From Paenacidovorax monticola (GTDB lineage: Bacteria > Pseudomonadota > Gammaproteobacteria > Burkholderiales > Burkholderiaceae_C): 64,000 nt of DNA. The translations under genes and the position numbers were made by a program. The DNA lies in NCBI RefSeq assembly GCF_014489595.1, contig NZ_CP060790.1, positions 1,054,001 to 1,118,000 on the forward strand, given 5' to 3'. The notes under the pieces are model-generated. The model had not been told where the DNA came from. It did no database searches and saw only the letters and a list, made by a program, of their open reading frames with translations. Shown in pieces: positions 39,132 to 50,379 of the stretch (positions are counted from its first letter, which is position 1; each line of letters begins with the position of its first letter).

Positions 39132-39222
39132 CAGAAGCCCATTTTTCAGAAATTCGAGCCCGTCTAACCTCGCAGACAGTGGCATGGCCTTGGACTGCCG
39201 CACCTCCTTTTTCCTGAAACAC

Positions 39223-40787
39223 ATGATGACCTACCTCGAAGAATCCAGTCCCTCCGGACTGCGGCGCCTGCGCGTGCTTGCGGGCGTCTGCCTGGCCTCG
39301 GCCGCGATGCCCATGACCTTCACCGGCCCGGCCGTGGCGCTGCGCGACATCGCCCGAAGCCTGGGCGGCTCGCCGGTCGCGCTGGCCTGGGTGACCAATG
39401 CGTTCATGCTGGCCTTCGGCAGCATGCTCATGGTCGCAGGCGCGCTCGCCGACCGCCACGGGCGCCGCAAGGTGTTTCTGGCCGGTGTGGGAGTTTTCGT
39501 CCTGGCGTCGCTGGCCCTGGTCGGCGCGCCCGGCATCGTCGCCTTCGACCTGCTGCGCGCCCTGCAGGGCGCTGCGAGCGCCGCGGTCTTCGCGGGCGGT
39601 GCGGCGGCCCTGGCGCAGGAATTCGAGGGGGCGGAACGCATCCGGGCCTTCAGCATGCTGGGCACCAGCTTTGGCGTGGGCCTGACGCTGGGCCCCGTCG
39701 CCGCGGGCTGGCTGAGCGCCGCGCTGGGGTGGCGTTCGATCTTCCTGCTCGTCATCGGCTGCGCGGTGCTGGCCGCTGCGGTCGCCGCCACCGCGCTGCG
39801 CGAGTCGCGCGACCCGCAGGCGCAGGTACTGGACTGGCCCGGGGCGCTGGCCTTCACGCTGGCGCTGTCGCTGTTCACCTACGGCGTGCTGCAGGCGCCG
39901 GACCAGGGTCTGCGCCATCCGGCAACGGCCGGCGCGCTGCTGGCTTCGGTGCTGGCATTCGCCGGGTTCGTGCACATCGAGCAGCGCGCCGGACGGCCCA
40001 TGCTGGACCTTTCGCTGTTCCGCTACCCGCGCTTCGTCGGGGTGCAGTTGCTGGCGGCCGCACCGGCCTATGGCTTCGTGGTGCTGCTGGTGCTGCTGCC
40101 GATCCGTTTCGTGGGGATCGAGGGCCTGCCCGCCGCCGAGGCAGGCCAGTGGATGGCCTGCCTGTCCGCGCCACTGATCGCCGTGCCACTGGCCGCCGGG
40201 CTGCTGGCCAAGCGCTTTTCGTCCGCAGCACTGTGCGGCACGGGGCTGTTGCTGGCCTCGGCCGGACTGGTCTGGCTGGGTGCTGCGGGCAGCGGCACCC
40301 AGGCCTTGCCACCCCTGGTGCTGATCGGTGCGGGCATGGGCTTGCCCTGGGGCCTGATGGACGGGCTGGCCGTGAGCGTGGTGCCCAAGGAGCGCGCCGG
40401 CATGGCGACCGGGATCTTCAGCACCACGCGGGTCGCGGGCGAGGGGCTTGCGCTCGCCCTCGTGGGCGCCGCGCTGTCGGCACTGGTCGCGCACCGCCTG
40501 CATGCGCTGGCCCCTTGCCGGATGGCATGGCCGCCACGCTCGCGCAGCAACTCACGGCGGGCGACCTGGGCACGGCGGTGCGGCTCTGGCCTGCCCTCTC
40601 GGGCGCCGAGATGGCCCAGGCCTACCAGAGCGCATTCTCCACGCTGGCCTGGGGCCTGGCGGGTATCACGCTGCTGACGGCGGGTGTCGTCTTCGCCTTC
40701 CTCGGCCGTGGCGCGCAGCCGCATGCGCACGCGCCCCTGCCCGGCGGCGGCGTCAGAGCGGCGCAGCCGTGTAGACGAGCACTTTGA
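39223..40787 (+). CDS. MFS multidrug exporter (DHA2-like), with an apparent 1-base deletion
   Basis: About 521 residues when restored, with 13-14 predicted membrane helices, as in drug:H+ antiporter-2 carriers. It shows WVTNAFMLAFGSMLMVAGALADRHGRRK (helices 2-3 and loop A) and SFGVGLTLGPVAAGWL (motif C region). The frame breaks at 40511-40514; one more C gives HALAPLPDGMAATLAQQL and the final helices to the stop at 40787. The ATG at 39223 is chosen, but an in-frame ATG at 39184 is possible. The 3' end overlaps the convergent methyltransferase gene by 35 bases. The cargo is unknown. Confidence 0.82.
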
Positions 40788-41706
40788 GCGCCCGGTCCGC
40801 GTCCACGTCCGCGAACACGGGCGGGTTCGCCACGCGCTCCACGAACGCCAGATCGGGCGCGATGTCCCGCACCTGCTCCTGCAGGAAGGCTGTGCCCAGC
40901 TCCGGTGCGTTCAGGCACAGCAGCGCATGGCCGCCCGGCATCAGCAGATCGGGCAGGCGGCGCAGCAACCGGGCATAGTCCTTGGTGGCGACGAAGCTGC
41001 CTTTCTGGTAACTCGGAGGGTCCACGATCACGAGGTCGTACGGCCCGCCGCGCGTGATCTTGCCCCAGGTGCTGAAGATGTCGTGCGCCAGGAAACTCGC
41101 CCCGGCCGCCAGGCCGTTGAGCTGGTGGTTCTGCTGGCCCGTGGCGATGGCGCCCTGGCTCATGTCCACATTCACCACCTGGCGCGCGCCCGCCTGCAGC
41201 GCTGCGACCGAGAACGCGCAGGTGTAGGCGAACAGGTTGAGCACCTTGGGCCCGCGCCCCTCCTGGGCCAACCGCCGCGCAGCGTACGCACGCACCCAGC
41301 ACCGCCCCTCGGCCATGTCGAGGAACAGGCCGTGGTTCTGCCCGCGCAGCACGTGCACGCGAAAGCGCGCGCCGTTTTCGGTGACCACATGCGGTTCGGG
41401 CACGGCGCCGGCCATCAGGCGCGTGTCGGTCCGGCCCTGGATGCGCAGGGCCTCGTGGCGGCACTGGTAGACCCAGTTCAGCGGCTCGCCCGGCGCGATC
41501 TGCGCCCAGCGTGCCTGCAGCGCGGCGCCGATCGCGGCCAGTTCCTCGTCGGCCGCCGGCGCGAAGCTGGTGAGCACGAAGACCGGCGGGTAGGCGTCGA
41601 GCGTCCACTGCTCGCAACCCGGATGGAGCCCGCCCCGGCCGTGGAAGATGCGGCACGCATCGGTGGGCACGGCCATCGTGGCGATGGCATCGATCAGGGC
41701 TTGCAT
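40753..41706 (-). CDS. Class I SAM-dependent methyltransferase, RlmI/RlmK-like
   Basis: 317 residues. The SAM-binding motif I region is VLNLFAYTCAFSVAALQAGA, followed by NVDMSQGA (acidic loop) and the catalytic motif IV DPPSYQKGSF, as in the RlmI/RlmK family of 23S rRNA methyltransferases. There is no PUA domain, so it is shorter than RlmI; the exact modified base is not predictable. The ATG at 41706 is chosen because upstream codons encode unrelated residues. It lies downstream of a terminator ending the Bug gene, so it has its own promoter. Confidence 0.83.
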   Translation of the reverse strand: MQALIDAIATMAVPTDACRIFHGRGGLHPGCEQWTLDAYPPVFVLTSFAPAADEELAAIGAALQARWAQIAPGEPLNWVYQCRHEALRIQGRTDTRLMAGAVPEPHVVTENGARFRVHVLRGQNHGLFLDMAEGRCWVRAYAARRLAQEGRGPKVLNLFAYTCAFSVAALQAGARQVVNVDMSQGAIATGQQNHQLNGLAAGASFLAHDIFSTWGKITRGGPYDLVIVDPPSYQKGSFVATKDYARLLRRLPDLLMPGGHALLCLNAPELGTAFLQEQVRDIAPDLAFVERVANPPVFADVDADRALKVLVYTAAPL

Positions 41707-41745
41707 GGGGGAAACTCGGATGGAACAAAGAGCCGATTTTCCATG

Positions 41746-41780
41746 AAAAAGCCGCGCAGCCCTTGCGGAATCTGCGCGGC
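41746..41780 (-). terminator. Intrinsic terminator downstream of the third Bug receptor
   Basis: On the minus strand GCCGCGCAG and CTGCGCGGC form a perfect 9-bp stem around a 12-base loop, followed by TTTTTC. It lies 45 bases past the Bug stop. Confidence 0.8.
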
Positions 41781-41824
41781 CAGCTACGGTTAGCGTAGCA
41801 CCAGGTCTCCGAATGGCGCCGGCA

Positions 41825-42846
41825 TCAATCCGCCGTGACCCCCACGGCGCGGATGACCTGGCCCCATTTGTCACTCTCGCGCTGGATGAAGCCGGCGAAC
41901 TCCTTCGGTTTCATGTCCAGATAGGTCAGCGCCTGCTTGGCCAGGCGGGCCTGGGTCTCGGGCTGGAGCATGAAGCGGCTGATGTCGGCCTGCAGCTGGT
42001 TGACGACGGGCGCGGGCGTGCCCGCCGGGGCCAGCAGGCCCGTCCAGTTGCGCACCTCGAAGTTCTTGAGGCCGGACTCCGCCAGCGTGGGCACCTGCGG
42101 CAGCAGCGCCGAACGCTTCTGGCCCAGCACCGCCACGGCCTTGAGCCGCCCGCCCTGGATGAAGGGCAGCGCGGTCTGCAAGGTGGCGAACGAGGCGGCC
42201 ACCTGCCCGGCCATCACGTCGTTCAGCGCGGGGGCGTTGCCCCGGTACGGAATGTGGACCAGGAACACGCCCGCCCGGTCCTCGAACAACTCGCCTGCGA
42301 GATGGCCCGTCGAGCCACTGCCCGCGGATGCGTAGGTCACGCTGCCCGGCTTGGCCTTGGCGAGCTTGATGAACTCGCCCACCGAGTTGACGGGCGCCGC
42401 CGGGCCGACCACCAGCACCGACTCGGCATCGGCCAGAAACGCCACGGGCTCGAAGCTCTTGAGCGGGTCGAAGGCCAGCTTCCTGTACAGGTGCCCGTTG
42501 ATGGCGTGGGTGCCGATCGTGCCCATGAGCAGGGTATGCCCGTCGGGGCGGCGCGGGCCACCAGCTCGGAGCCGATGTTGCCGCCCGCGCCGGGCTTGTT
42601 GTCCACGGTGATGGGCTGGCCGTACTGGGGCGCCAGCTCCGTCGCCAGCATGCGGGCGATCAGGTCGGCGTATCCCCCTGCGGGGAACGGCACCACCACC
42701 CGGATGGGCTTGCTCGGAAACGGCGCCGCCGGCTGCGCCTGCGCCCCATGCCATGCCAGCGATGGCGCCAGGCCTGCCAAGGCCAGGGTGGATGCGAACC
42801 GGCGGCGGGACAGCAGGCCCGCAGGGGAAGAAGACAGGGTGCTCAT
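41825..42846 (-). CDS. Bug/TctC-family periplasmic receptor, with an apparent 1-base deletion
   Basis: About 340 residues when restored. A basic and hydrophobic signal (RRRFASTLALAGLAPSLA) is followed by FPSKPIRVVVPFPAGGYADL and GAGGNIGSELVA. The frame breaks at the G run 42545-42548; one more base gives ARAAPDGHTLLMGTIGTHAI and the rest of the family, including GNAPALNDVMAGQVA. It has no TctAB partners and lies divergent from a LysR gene that probably regulates it. The ligand is unknown. Confidence 0.86.
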
Positions 42847-42957
42847 GGACACGGGCGAAACGGTGAGAAGGTCAAACGGGAAGACCAGTCTAGGAACCCC
42901 GACACCCCGCGTCCAATGCATTTAAGATTTATTTTTTCATGCAAATGACACATCGAT

Positions 42958-43899
42958 ATGCTGGATTTGAGGAGCCTCAGCTTCTTCGTCGAGGTGGCCG
43001 AGCGGCAGAACCTGACGCGCGCGGCCGAGGCCCTGCACATCAGCCAGTCGGCGCTGACCCGCCAGATCCAGGCGCTGGAGGCGGAAATGGACCTGAAGCT
43101 GTTCGACCGCCTGGGCAAGCGCCTGGTGCTGACGGCCGCCGGCCAGGATCTGCTGCCCCGTACCGCGGCCTTGCTGGACCAGGCGCACCAGCTGAGGACG
43201 CGCGTCAGCTCGCTCTCCCATGGGCATGTGGGGCTGCTGCGCATAGGGGCCAGCCCGCACACCATCGAGGCCCTGATGCCCGGGGTGCTGCGGCGTTTCA
43301 AGCAGTCGTACCCGGCCATCGAGACCACCCTGCTCGAAGGCCCGAACGAGGCGCTGATCGCCCAGGTGCGCAGCGGCGCTTCGCACGTGGTCATTGCCGC
43401 GCCAGTGGATGACGAAGACCTGCTGTGCCAGGAACTGTTCTGGGCCACGCTGCATGCCATCGTGCCACCAGGGTCGCCCTGGGCGGGGCGCTCCCATATC
43501 GAGGTGACCGAATTGACCCAGGAGCCGCTGCTGATGCTGCGCAAGGGCTTCCTGACGCGCAGCCTGATGGACCGCGCTTGCGCACAGGCCGGCGTGCGCG
43601 TGCGCAGCATGCTGGAAAGCGACAGTGCCTACGCCCTGATCGCGCTGGCGCAGGCCGGGCATGGCACGGCCATCGTGTCGACCACCGCATTGGCGCGAAA
43701 CCACCATGACGCCATTGCCGTGACGCACCTGGGCGCCCCCATCCAGCACCCCGTGTCCGCCGTGTGGAACCGGCGGCGCCATCGCCAGCTGCCGCTGGTG
43801 GCGTTCATCGACACGTTCATCCACCACATGCTCGAGCCCGCCAACGCCCCCCATCTGGAGCGCCACCCCGCCCTGCTTGCGCGGGAGCCGGCCCGTTGA
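42958..43899 (+). CDS. LysR-type transcriptional regulator
   Basis: 313 residues with the standard HTH (LRSLSFFVEVAERQNLTRA; SQSALTRQIQALEAEM) and a LysR substrate-binding domain of the CbbR/BenM-like group. It is divergent from a Bug receptor gene, 111 bases between starts. This arrangement is common for receptor genes controlled by the ligand's own regulator. The AT-rich gap holds TGCAT and ATGCA arms about 18 bases apart, a weak operator candidate. The effector is unknown. Confidence 0.9.
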   Translation: MLDLRSLSFFVEVAERQNLTRAAEALHISQSALTRQIQALEAEMDLKLFDRLGKRLVLTAAGQDLLPRTAALLDQAHQLRTRVSSLSHGHVGLLRIGASPHTIEALMPGVLRRFKQSYPAIETTLLEGPNEALIAQVRSGASHVVIAAPVDDEDLLCQELFWATLHAIVPPGSPWAGRSHIEVTELTQEPLLMLRKGFLTRSLMDRACAQAGVRVRSMLESDSAYALIALAQAGHGTAIVSTTALARNHHDAIAVTHLGAPIQHPVSAVWNRRRHRQLPLVAFIDTFIHHMLEPANAPHLERHPALLAREPAR

Positions 43900-43949
43900 C
43901 GGCCCCGCAGGCTTACGGCCGCCCACCGGCACTGGCCCACCGACAGATG

Positions 43950-43990
43950 AAAAAAGCCCGAACCGTCACCGGTCCGGGCTTTCGTTTCTA
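43950..43990. terminator. Bidirectional intrinsic terminator between LysR and lpdA
   Basis: AGCCCG and ACCG pair with CGGT and CGGGCT around TCAC with one mismatch. Six A residues flank the left side and TTTCGTTTCT the right, so transcripts from both convergent genes can end here. Confidence 0.82.
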
Positions 43991-44005
43991 CAGCGCCAAG
44001 GCTGA

Positions 44006-45832
44006 TTATTTCTTCTGCGGGGGCACGTCCGTGCAGCTGCCGTGCGCGATCTCCGCCGCCATGCCGATGCTCTCGCCCAGCGTGGGGTGGGGGTGGATGG
44101 TCTTGCCGATATCCACGGCGTCCGCCCCCATCTCGATGGCCAGGGCGATCTCGCCGATCATGTCACCCGCGTGCGTGCCCACGATGCCGCCGCCGAGGAT
44201 CTTGCCGTGGCCGTGCGCCTCGGGCGAATCGTCGAACAGCAGCTTGGTATAGCCCTCGTCGCGGCCGTTGGCGATGGCGCGGCCCGAGGCCGTCCAGGGG
44301 AACAGGCCCTTCCTGACCTTGATGCCCTGGGCCTTGGCCTGGTCCTCGGTCAGGCCCACCCAGGCCACCTCGGGGTCGGTGTAGGCGACGCTCGGGATCA
44401 CGCGGGCGTTGAAGGCGGCCGAGGCCAGTTCCTTGTTCCCTTGCAGCTCGCCGGCGATCACCTCGGCCGCCACGTGCGCCTCATGCACCGCCTTGTGCGC
44501 CAGCATGGGCTGGCCCACGATGTCGCCAATGGCGAAGATGTGCGGCACGTTGGTGCGCATCTGGATGTCGACGTTGATGAAGCCACGGTCCGTCACGGCC
44601 ACGCCGGCCTTCTCGGCGGCGATCTTCTTGCCGTTGGGCGTGCGGCCCACGGCCTGCAGCACCAGGTCGTACACCTGCGGCTCGGGGGCGGTGCCGCCCT
44701 CTTCTGCCGGGGCGAACGTGACCTTGATGCCTTCGGGCGTGGCCTCGGCTCCCACCGTCTTGGTCTTGAGCATGATGTTGTCGAAGCGGTGGGCGTTCAT
44801 CTTCTGCCACACCTTGACGAGGTCGCGGTCGGCGCCCTGCATCAGCCCGTCCAGCATCTCGACCACGTCGAGGCGCGCGCCCAGCGTGCTGTACACCGTG
44901 CCCATTTCCAGGCCGATGATGCCGCCGCCCAGGATGAGCATGCGCTTGGGCACACCCGCCAGCGCCAGGGCGCCCGTGGAATCGACCACGCGCGGATCGT
45001 CGGGCATGAACGGCAGGCGCACGGCCTGGCTGCCCGCGGCGATGATGGCGCGCTGGAAGGCCACGACCTTCTTGGTGCCGGTCTTCTCCTGGCCATTGCC
45101 CGTGGTCTCTTCCACTTCGAGGTGGTTGGCGCCCACGAAGCTGCCGTAGCCGCGCACGGTGGTCACCTTGCGCATCTTGGCCATGGCAGCCAGGCCGCCG
45201 GTCAGCTTGCCGATGACCTTTTCCTTGTGACCGCGCAGCGTGTCGATGTTCACCTGAGGCGCGCCGAACTCGATGCCCGCGGCCTTCAGGTGGCTCACCT
45301 CGTCGATCACGGCCGCCACGTGCAGCAGGGCCTTGGAGGGGATGCAGCCCACGTTCAGGCACACGCCGCCCAGGGTGGCGTAGCGCTCGACGATGACGAC
45401 CTTCAGGCCCAGGTCGGCCGCACGGAAAGCGGCCGAGTACCCGCCAGGGCCGCCGCCGAGCACGAGCACGTCGCACTCCAGGTCGGCCATGCCGCCGAAG
45501 CTCGATGCTTCGATCTTGGGAGCCGCCGGCGCTGGTGCTGCCGGTGCCGGAGCCGCCGCCTGCGCGGGCGCTGGAGCAGGCGCGGCCGCCGCATCGGACG
45601 TTTCCAGCGTGAGCAGCACGGATCCTTCGGCGACCTTGTCGCCGAGCTTCACCTTCAGTTCCTTGACCACGCCCGCGTGGCTCGACGGAATCTCCATCGA
45701 GGCCTTGTCGGACTCCACGGTGACGAGGCTCTGCTCGGCCTTGATGGTGTCGCCCGGCTTCACCAGCACTTCGATCACGCCCACCTCGGCGAAATCGCCG
45801 ATGTCGGGCACCTTGATGTCGATCACTGCCAT
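44006..45832 (-). CDS. lpdA: Dihydrolipoyl dehydrogenase (E3) with N-terminal lipoyl domain
   Basis: Reoxidises dihydrolipoamide of the pyruvate dehydrogenase complex with NAD. 608 residues: a lipoyl domain (1-80, Lys in [10 protein letters not shown]), an Ala/Pro-rich linker (about 85-120), then the FAD/NAD disulfide oxidoreductase. That part has [15 protein letters not shown], the redox disulfide [23 protein letters not shown] and the C-terminal His-Glu region [10 protein letters not shown]3 with its own lipoyl domain is known from Ralstonia and Neisseria complexes. The start at 45832 has an AAGGA site. It is third in aceE-aceF-lpdA, 13 bases after aceF, and ends at a terminator. Confidence 0.95.
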   Translation of the reverse strand: MAVIDIKVPDIGDFAEVGVIEVLVKPGDTIKAEQSLVTVESDKASMEIPSSHAGVVKELKVKLGDKVAEGSVLLTLETSDAAAAPAPAPAQAAAPAPAAPAPAAPKIEASSFGGMADLECDVLVLGGGPGGYSAAFRAADLGLKVVIVERYATLGGVCLNVGCIPSKALLHVAAVIDEVSHLKAAGIEFGAPQVNIDTLRGHKEKVIGKLTGGLAAMAKMRKVTTVRGYGSFVGANHLEVEETTGNGQEKTGTKKVVAFQRAIIAAGSQAVRLPFMPDDPRVVDSTGALALAGVPKRMLILGGGIIGLEMGTVYSTLGARLDVVEMLDGLMQGADRDLVKVWQKMNAHRFDNIMLKTKTVGAEATPEGIKVTFAPAEEGGTAPEPQVYDLVLQAVGRTPNGKKIAAEKAGVAVTDRGFINVDIQMRTNVPHIFAIGDIVGQPMLAHKAVHEAHVAAEVIAGELQGNKELASAAFNARVIPSVAYTDPEVAWVGLTEDQAKAQGIKVRKGLFPWTASGRAIANGRDEGYTKLLFDDSPEAHGHGKILGGGIVGTHAGDMIGEIALAIEMGADAVDIGKTIHPHPTLGESIGMAAEIAHGSCTDVPPQKK

Positions 45833-45845
45833 GTCAGTCTTCCTT

Positions 45846-47489
45846 TCACAGCAGGATGCGGCGGTAGTCCGCAAGCACCTGGCCCAGGTAGGCGTTGAAG
45901 CGCGCGGCAGCGGCGCCGTCGATCACGCGGTGGTCGTACGACAGCGACAGCGGCAGCGTGAGGCGCGGCACGAACTGCTTGCCGTCCCACACCGGCTTCA
46001 TCTGGCCCTTGGACAGGCCCAGGATGGCCACCTCGGGCGCGTTGATGATGGGCGTGAAGTGCGTGCCGCCGATGCCGCCCAGTGACGAGATCGAGAAGCA
46101 GCCGCCCTGCATGTCGGCCGCACCGAGCTTGCCGTCGCGCGCCTTCTTGGCCAGTTCACCCATCTCCTGGCTGATCTGGATGATGCCCTTCTTGTCGGCG
46201 TCCTTGAGCACGGGCACCACCAGGCCATTGGGCGTGTCGGCCGCGAAGCCGATGTGGTAGTACTGCTTGTAGACGAGCGTGTCGCCGTCCAGGCTGGTGT
46301 TGAACTCGGGGAACTTCTTGAGCGCGGAGACCACGGCCTTGATCACGAAGGCGAGCATGGTCACCTTGACGCCGCTCTTCTCGTTCTCCTTGTTCGTGGC
46401 AACGCGGAAGGCTTCGAGCTCGGTGATGTCGGCCTCGTCGTTGTTGGTGACGTGGGGGATCATCACCCAGTTGCGGTGCAGGTTGGCACCGCTGATCTTC
46501 TTGATGCGCGAGAGGTCCTTGCGCTCCACCGTGCCGAACTTGGAGAAGTCCACCTTGGGCCAGGGCAGCAGGTCCATGCCCACGCCGGAGCCGCCGCCGG
46601 CCGGGGTCTTGGCGGCCTGGGCCTTGGTCTGCACGGCGCCGCTCATCACCTGCTTGGTGAAAGCGGCCACGTCTTCCTGCGTGATGCGGCCCTTGGGGCC
46701 GGTGCCCTTGACCTCTTCGAGCGGCACGCCGAGTTCGCGGGCGAACTTGCGCACCGAGGGGCTCGCATGCGGCAGGCCCGGCGCGGGCGTGCCCGGCTGG
46801 TGCGCAGGCACGGCGGCCTGGGCTGCGGCGGGCGCTGCCGTGGCCTGCGCCACTGGCGCGGGGGCCGCAGCGGGAGCAGGCGCCGATGCGGGCGCTGCAG
46901 CCGGTGTGGCGGCACCGGCCACGCCGTCGAGCAGGGCCACGAGATCGCCCACGTTGACCTTGTCGCCGATCTTGACCTTGAGCTCCTTCACCACGCCGGC
47001 GGCGGGCGACGGAATCTCCATCGAGGCCTTGTCGGACTCGACGGTGAACAGCGACTGCTCGACCTTGACGGTGTCGCCGGGCTTCACAAGCAACTCGATC
47101 ACGGCCACGTCCTTGAAGTCGCCGATATCGGGCACGCGCACCTCGAGCGGGCCCGAGGCCGCGGGCGCCGCCACCGGCGCGGCAGCAACAGGGGCCGGTG
47201 CCGCGGCGGGGGCTGCCGCAGGTGCCGCAGGCGCGGGTGCCGGAGCGGCTCCCGCCGCTTCGAGCACCACGATCACGGAGCCCTGCTTGACCTTGTCGCC
47301 CAGGGCGACCTTGATTTCCTTCACGACGCCCGCGTGGCTCGACGGAATCTCCATCGAGGCCTTGTCGGACTCCACCGTGATCAGCGATTGCTCGGCCTTC
47401 ACGGTGTCGCCGGGCTTGACCAGCAGCTCGATCACGCCCACTTCGTCGAAGTCCCCGATGTCCGGGACCTGGATGTCTACCAATGCCAT
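45846..47489 (-). CDS. aceF: Pyruvate dehydrogenase E2, dihydrolipoamide acetyltransferase
   Basis: 547 residues. Two lipoyl domains (about 1-75 and 118-190), each with [11 protein letters not shown], are joined by Ala/Pro linkers. A peripheral-subunit-binding domain (about 235-275, [14 protein letters not shown]) follows, then the catalytic core, which has [14 protein letters not shown] with the active-site His and Asp. Transfers acetyl groups from E1 to CoA. It lies 18 bases after aceE and 13 before lpdA, so it is in one operon. Confidence 0.96.
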   Translation of the reverse strand: MALVDIQVPDIGDFDEVGVIELLVKPGDTVKAEQSLITVESDKASMEIPSSHAGVVKEIKVALGDKVKQGSVIVVLEAAGAAPAPAPAAPAAAPAAAPAPVAAAPVAAPAASGPLEVRVPDIGDFKDVAVIELLVKPGDTVKVEQSLFTVESDKASMEIPSPAAGVVKELKVKIGDKVNVGDLVALLDGVAGAATPAAAPASAPAPAAAPAPVAQATAAPAAAQAAVPAHQPGTPAPGLPHASPSVRKFARELGVPLEEVKGTGPKGRITQEDVAAFTKQVMSGAVQTKAQAAKTPAGGGSGVGMDLLPWPKVDFSKFGTVERKDLSRIKKISGANLHRNWVMIPHVTNNDEADITELEAFRVATNKENEKSGVKVTMLAFVIKAVVSALKKFPEFNTSLDGDTLVYKQYYHIGFAADTPNGLVVPVLKDADKKGIIQISQEMGELAKKARDGKLGAADMQGGCFSISSLGGIGGTHFTPIINAPEVAILGLSKGQMKPVWDGKQFVPRLTLPLSLSYDHRVIDGAAAARFNAYLGQVLADYRRILL

Positions 47490-47507
47490 GTTTGTCTCCG
47501 GATTACG

Positions 47508-50222
47508 TCAGGCGTACAGGGGGTTGGTCTTCTCGGTGTTGATGCCGTACTTCTGGATGGCCTCGGCCACCTTGGCGGCAGGCACCTTGCCCTCGTCGGC
47601 CAGCGCCTTCAGGGCGGCCACGGCAATGTAGTGGCGGTTCACCTCGAAGTGCTCGCGCAGCTTGCTGCGGAAGTCGCTGCGGCCGTAGCCGTCGGTGCCC
47701 AGCACCTTGTACGTGCGGCCCGCCGGAATGAACGGACGAATCTGCTCGGCGTAGTTCTTCATGTAGTCGGTGGAGGCGACCACGGGGCCCGTGCTCTGGC
47801 CCAGCTGCTGCGCCACGAAGGGCACGCGCGGCGTCTCCAGCGGGTGCAGCAGGTTCCAGCGCTCTGCGTCCTGGCCGTCGCGGGTCAGCTCGTTGAAGCT
47901 CGGGCAGCTCCACACGTCGGCCTGCACGCCCCAGTCGGCGGCCAGCAGCTTCTGGGCTTCGATCGACTCGCGCAGGATGGTGCCGGAGCCCAGCAGCTGC
48001 ACCCGCTTGTCGCCCTCGGCGCCGGGCTTGCACAGGTACATGCCCTTGATGATCTGCTCTTCCGTGCCCGCCGTGAGGCCGGGCATGGCGTAGTTCTCGT
48101 TGAGCAGCGTGAGGTAGTAGTAGACGTTCTCCTGGCGCTCCACCATGCGCTTGAGGCCGTGGTGCATGATCACCGCCACTTCGTGCGCGAAGGTCGGGTC
48201 GTAGCTCACGCAGTTGGGGATCGTGCCCGCCAGGATGTGGCTGTGGCCGTCCTCGTGCTGCAGGCCCTCGCCGTTGAGCGTGGTGCGCCCCGAGGTGCCG
48301 CCCAGCAGGAAGCCGCGCGCCTGCATGTCGCCGGCCGCCCAGGCCAGGTCGCCGATGCGCTGGAAGCCGAACATCGAGTAGTACACGTAGAACGGGATCA
48401 TGATCCGGTTGTTCGTGCTGTAGCTGGTGGCGGCCGCGATCCAGCTGGCCATGCCGCCGGCTTCGTTGATGCCTTCCTGCAGGATCTGGCCGGCCTTGTC
48501 TTCCTTGTAGTACATCACCTGGTCGCGGTCGACCGGGGTGTACAGCTGGCCCTTGGGGTTGTAGATGCCGATCTGGCGGAACAGGCCTTCCATGCCGAAG
48601 GTGCGGGCTTCATCGACCAGGATGGGCACCACGCGCGGGCCCAGGGCTTGGTCGCGCAGCAGCTGCGTGATGAAGCGCACATAGGCCTGCGTGGTCGAGA
48701 TCTCGCGGCCTTCGGCCGTGGGTTCGAGCACGGCCTTGAAGGTATCGAGCGCGGGCACGGTGAAGCTCTCGTCGGCCTTCGTGCGGCGATGCGGCAGGTA
48801 GCCGCCCAGGGCCTTGCGGCGCTCGTGCAGGTACTGCATTTCCGGCGTGTCGTCGGCCGGCTTGTAGTAGGGAATGTCGGCGAGCTGGCTGTCCGGGATC
48901 GGGATGTTGAAGCGGTCGCGGATGTACTTGATGTCCTCGTCGGAGAGCTTCTTGGTCTGGTGAACGGTGTTCTTGCCCTCGCCCGCCTTGCCCATGCCGT
49001 AGCCCTTGACGGTCTTGACCAGCAGCACCGTGGGCTGACCCTTGTGCTCGTTGGCCGCGTGGAACGCCGCGTATACCTTGCTGGGCTCGTGGCCGCCGCG
49101 GCGCAGGTCGAAGACCTCCTCGTCGGTCATGTGCTCCACGAGCTTGAGCGTCTCGGGGTACTTGCCGAAGAAGTTCTTGCGCACGAAGGCACCGTCGTTG
49201 GCCTTCATGGCCTGGTAGTCGCCGTCCAGCGTCTCCATCATCAGCTGCTTGAGCTTGCCGCTCTTGTCGCGGCGCAGCAGTTCGTCCCAGCCATTGCCCC
49301 ACAGCAGCTTGATGACGTTCCAGCCGCTGCCGCGGAACTCGCCTTCCAGCTCCTGCACGATCTTGCCGTTGCCGCGCACCGGGCCGTCCAGGCGCTGCAG
49401 GTTGCAGTTGATGACGAACACGAGGTTGTCGAGGTTCTCGCGCGCCGCCAGGCCGATCGCACCCAGCGATTCGGGCTCGTCCATCTCGCCGTCGCCGCAG
49501 AACACCCAGACCTTGCGGTTCTCGGTGTTGGCAATGCCGCGGGCATGCAGGTACTTGAGGAAGCGCGCCTGGTAGATCGCCATCAGCGGGCCCAGGCCCA
49601 TGGACACCGTGGGGAACTGCCAGAACTCGGGCATGAGCTTGGGATGGGGGTAGCTCGACAGGCCCTTGCCGTCCACTTCCTGGCGGAAGTTGTCGAGCTG
49701 CGCCTCCGTCAGGCGGCCTTCCAGGAAGGCGCGCGCGTAGATGCCAGGCGCGCTGTGGCCCTGGATGTAGAGCAGGTCGCCGCCATGGCCCTCGCTCTCG
49801 GCATGCCAGAAATGGTTGAAGCCTGCGCCGAACATGCTGGCGACCGACGCGAAGGAGCCGATGTGGCCGCCCAGATCGCCGCCGTCGGCGGGGTTCAGGC
49901 GGTTGGCGCGCACCACCATGGCCATGGCGTTCCAGCGCATATAGGCGCGCAGGCGCTTTTCAATGGCGATGTTGCCGGGGCAGTGGGCTTCCTGCTCGGG
50001 CTCGATGGTGTTCACATAGCCGGTGTTGGCCGAGAACGGCATGTCGATGCTGCTCTGGCGCGCATGCTCCAGCAACTGCTCCAGCAGGAAGTGGGCGCGC
50101 TCGGGGCCTTCCTTCTCGATGACGGCGGACAACGCCTCCATCCATTCGCGGGTTTCTTGCTGGTCGGCGTCCTGAGCGGACATAGCGCCGTTACCGGCCT
50201 GGGGGTCGGGCTGTGCAGCCAT
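47508..50222 (-). CDS. aceE: Pyruvate dehydrogenase E1 component, homodimeric type
   Basis: Thiamine-diphosphate enzyme that decarboxylates pyruvate and acetylates lipoyl-E2. About 904 residues, close to the 887 of E. coli AceE. It has the ThDP motif CGDGEMDEPES followed by NLVFVINCNLQRLDGPVRGNG, and the N-terminal RTNRLN-like region VRANRLNPADGGDLGGH. The ATG at 50222 (MAAQPD) has a good AGGAGA site eight bases upstream. The AT-rich 157-base gap to the divergent sensor kinase must hold promoters for both; I could not assign boxes with confidence. Confidence 0.96.
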   Translation of the reverse strand: MAAQPDPQAGNGAMSAQDADQQETREWMEALSAVIEKEGPERAHFLLEQLLEHARQSSIDMPFSANTGYVNTIEPEQEAHCPGNIAIEKRLRAYMRWNAMAMVVRANRLNPADGGDLGGHIGSFASVASMFGAGFNHFWHAESEGHGGDLLYIQGHSAPGIYARAFLEGRLTEAQLDNFRQEVDGKGLSSYPHPKLMPEFWQFPTVSMGLGPLMAIYQARFLKYLHARGIANTENRKVWVFCGDGEMDEPESLGAIGLAARENLDNLVFVINCNLQRLDGPVRGNGKIVQELEGEFRGSGWNVIKLLWGNGWDELLRRDKSGKLKQLMMETLDGDYQAMKANDGAFVRKNFFGKYPETLKLVEHMTDEEVFDLRRGGHEPSKVYAAFHAANEHKGQPTVLLVKTVKGYGMGKAGEGKNTVHQTKKLSDEDIKYIRDRFNIPIPDSQLADIPYYKPADDTPEMQYLHERRKALGGYLPHRRTKADESFTVPALDTFKAVLEPTAEGREISTTQAYVRFITQLLRDQALGPRVVPILVDEARTFGMEGLFRQIGIYNPKGQLYTPVDRDQVMYYKEDKAGQILQEGINEAGGMASWIAAATSYSTNNRIMIPFYVYYSMFGFQRIGDLAWAAGDMQARGFLLGGTSGRTTLNGEGLQHEDGHSHILAGTIPNCVSYDPTFAHEVAVIMHHGLKRMVERQENVYYYLTLLNENYAMPGLTAGTEEQIIKGMYLCKPGAEGDKRVQLLGSGTILRESIEAQKLLAADWGVQADVWSCPSFNELTRDGQDAERWNLLHPLETPRVPFVAQQLGQSTGPVVASTDYMKNYAEQIRPFIPAGRTYKVLGTDGYGRSDFRSKLREHFEVNRHYIAVAALKALADEGKVPAAKVAEAIQKYGINTEKTNPLYA

Positions 50223-50379
50223 GGCTTGTCTCCTATGGATGGGTTGCAATTTAGTGGCTTGGCTCTAGTTTCGCACATTTTTTCATTATTTCAAATAGTG
50301 CTTTTTGATTTCACAATAAGAAATATTGCTGCAAGCGCACAACCTCCATGGGTACCAAGTGCTCCCCTACACTTCTCCC

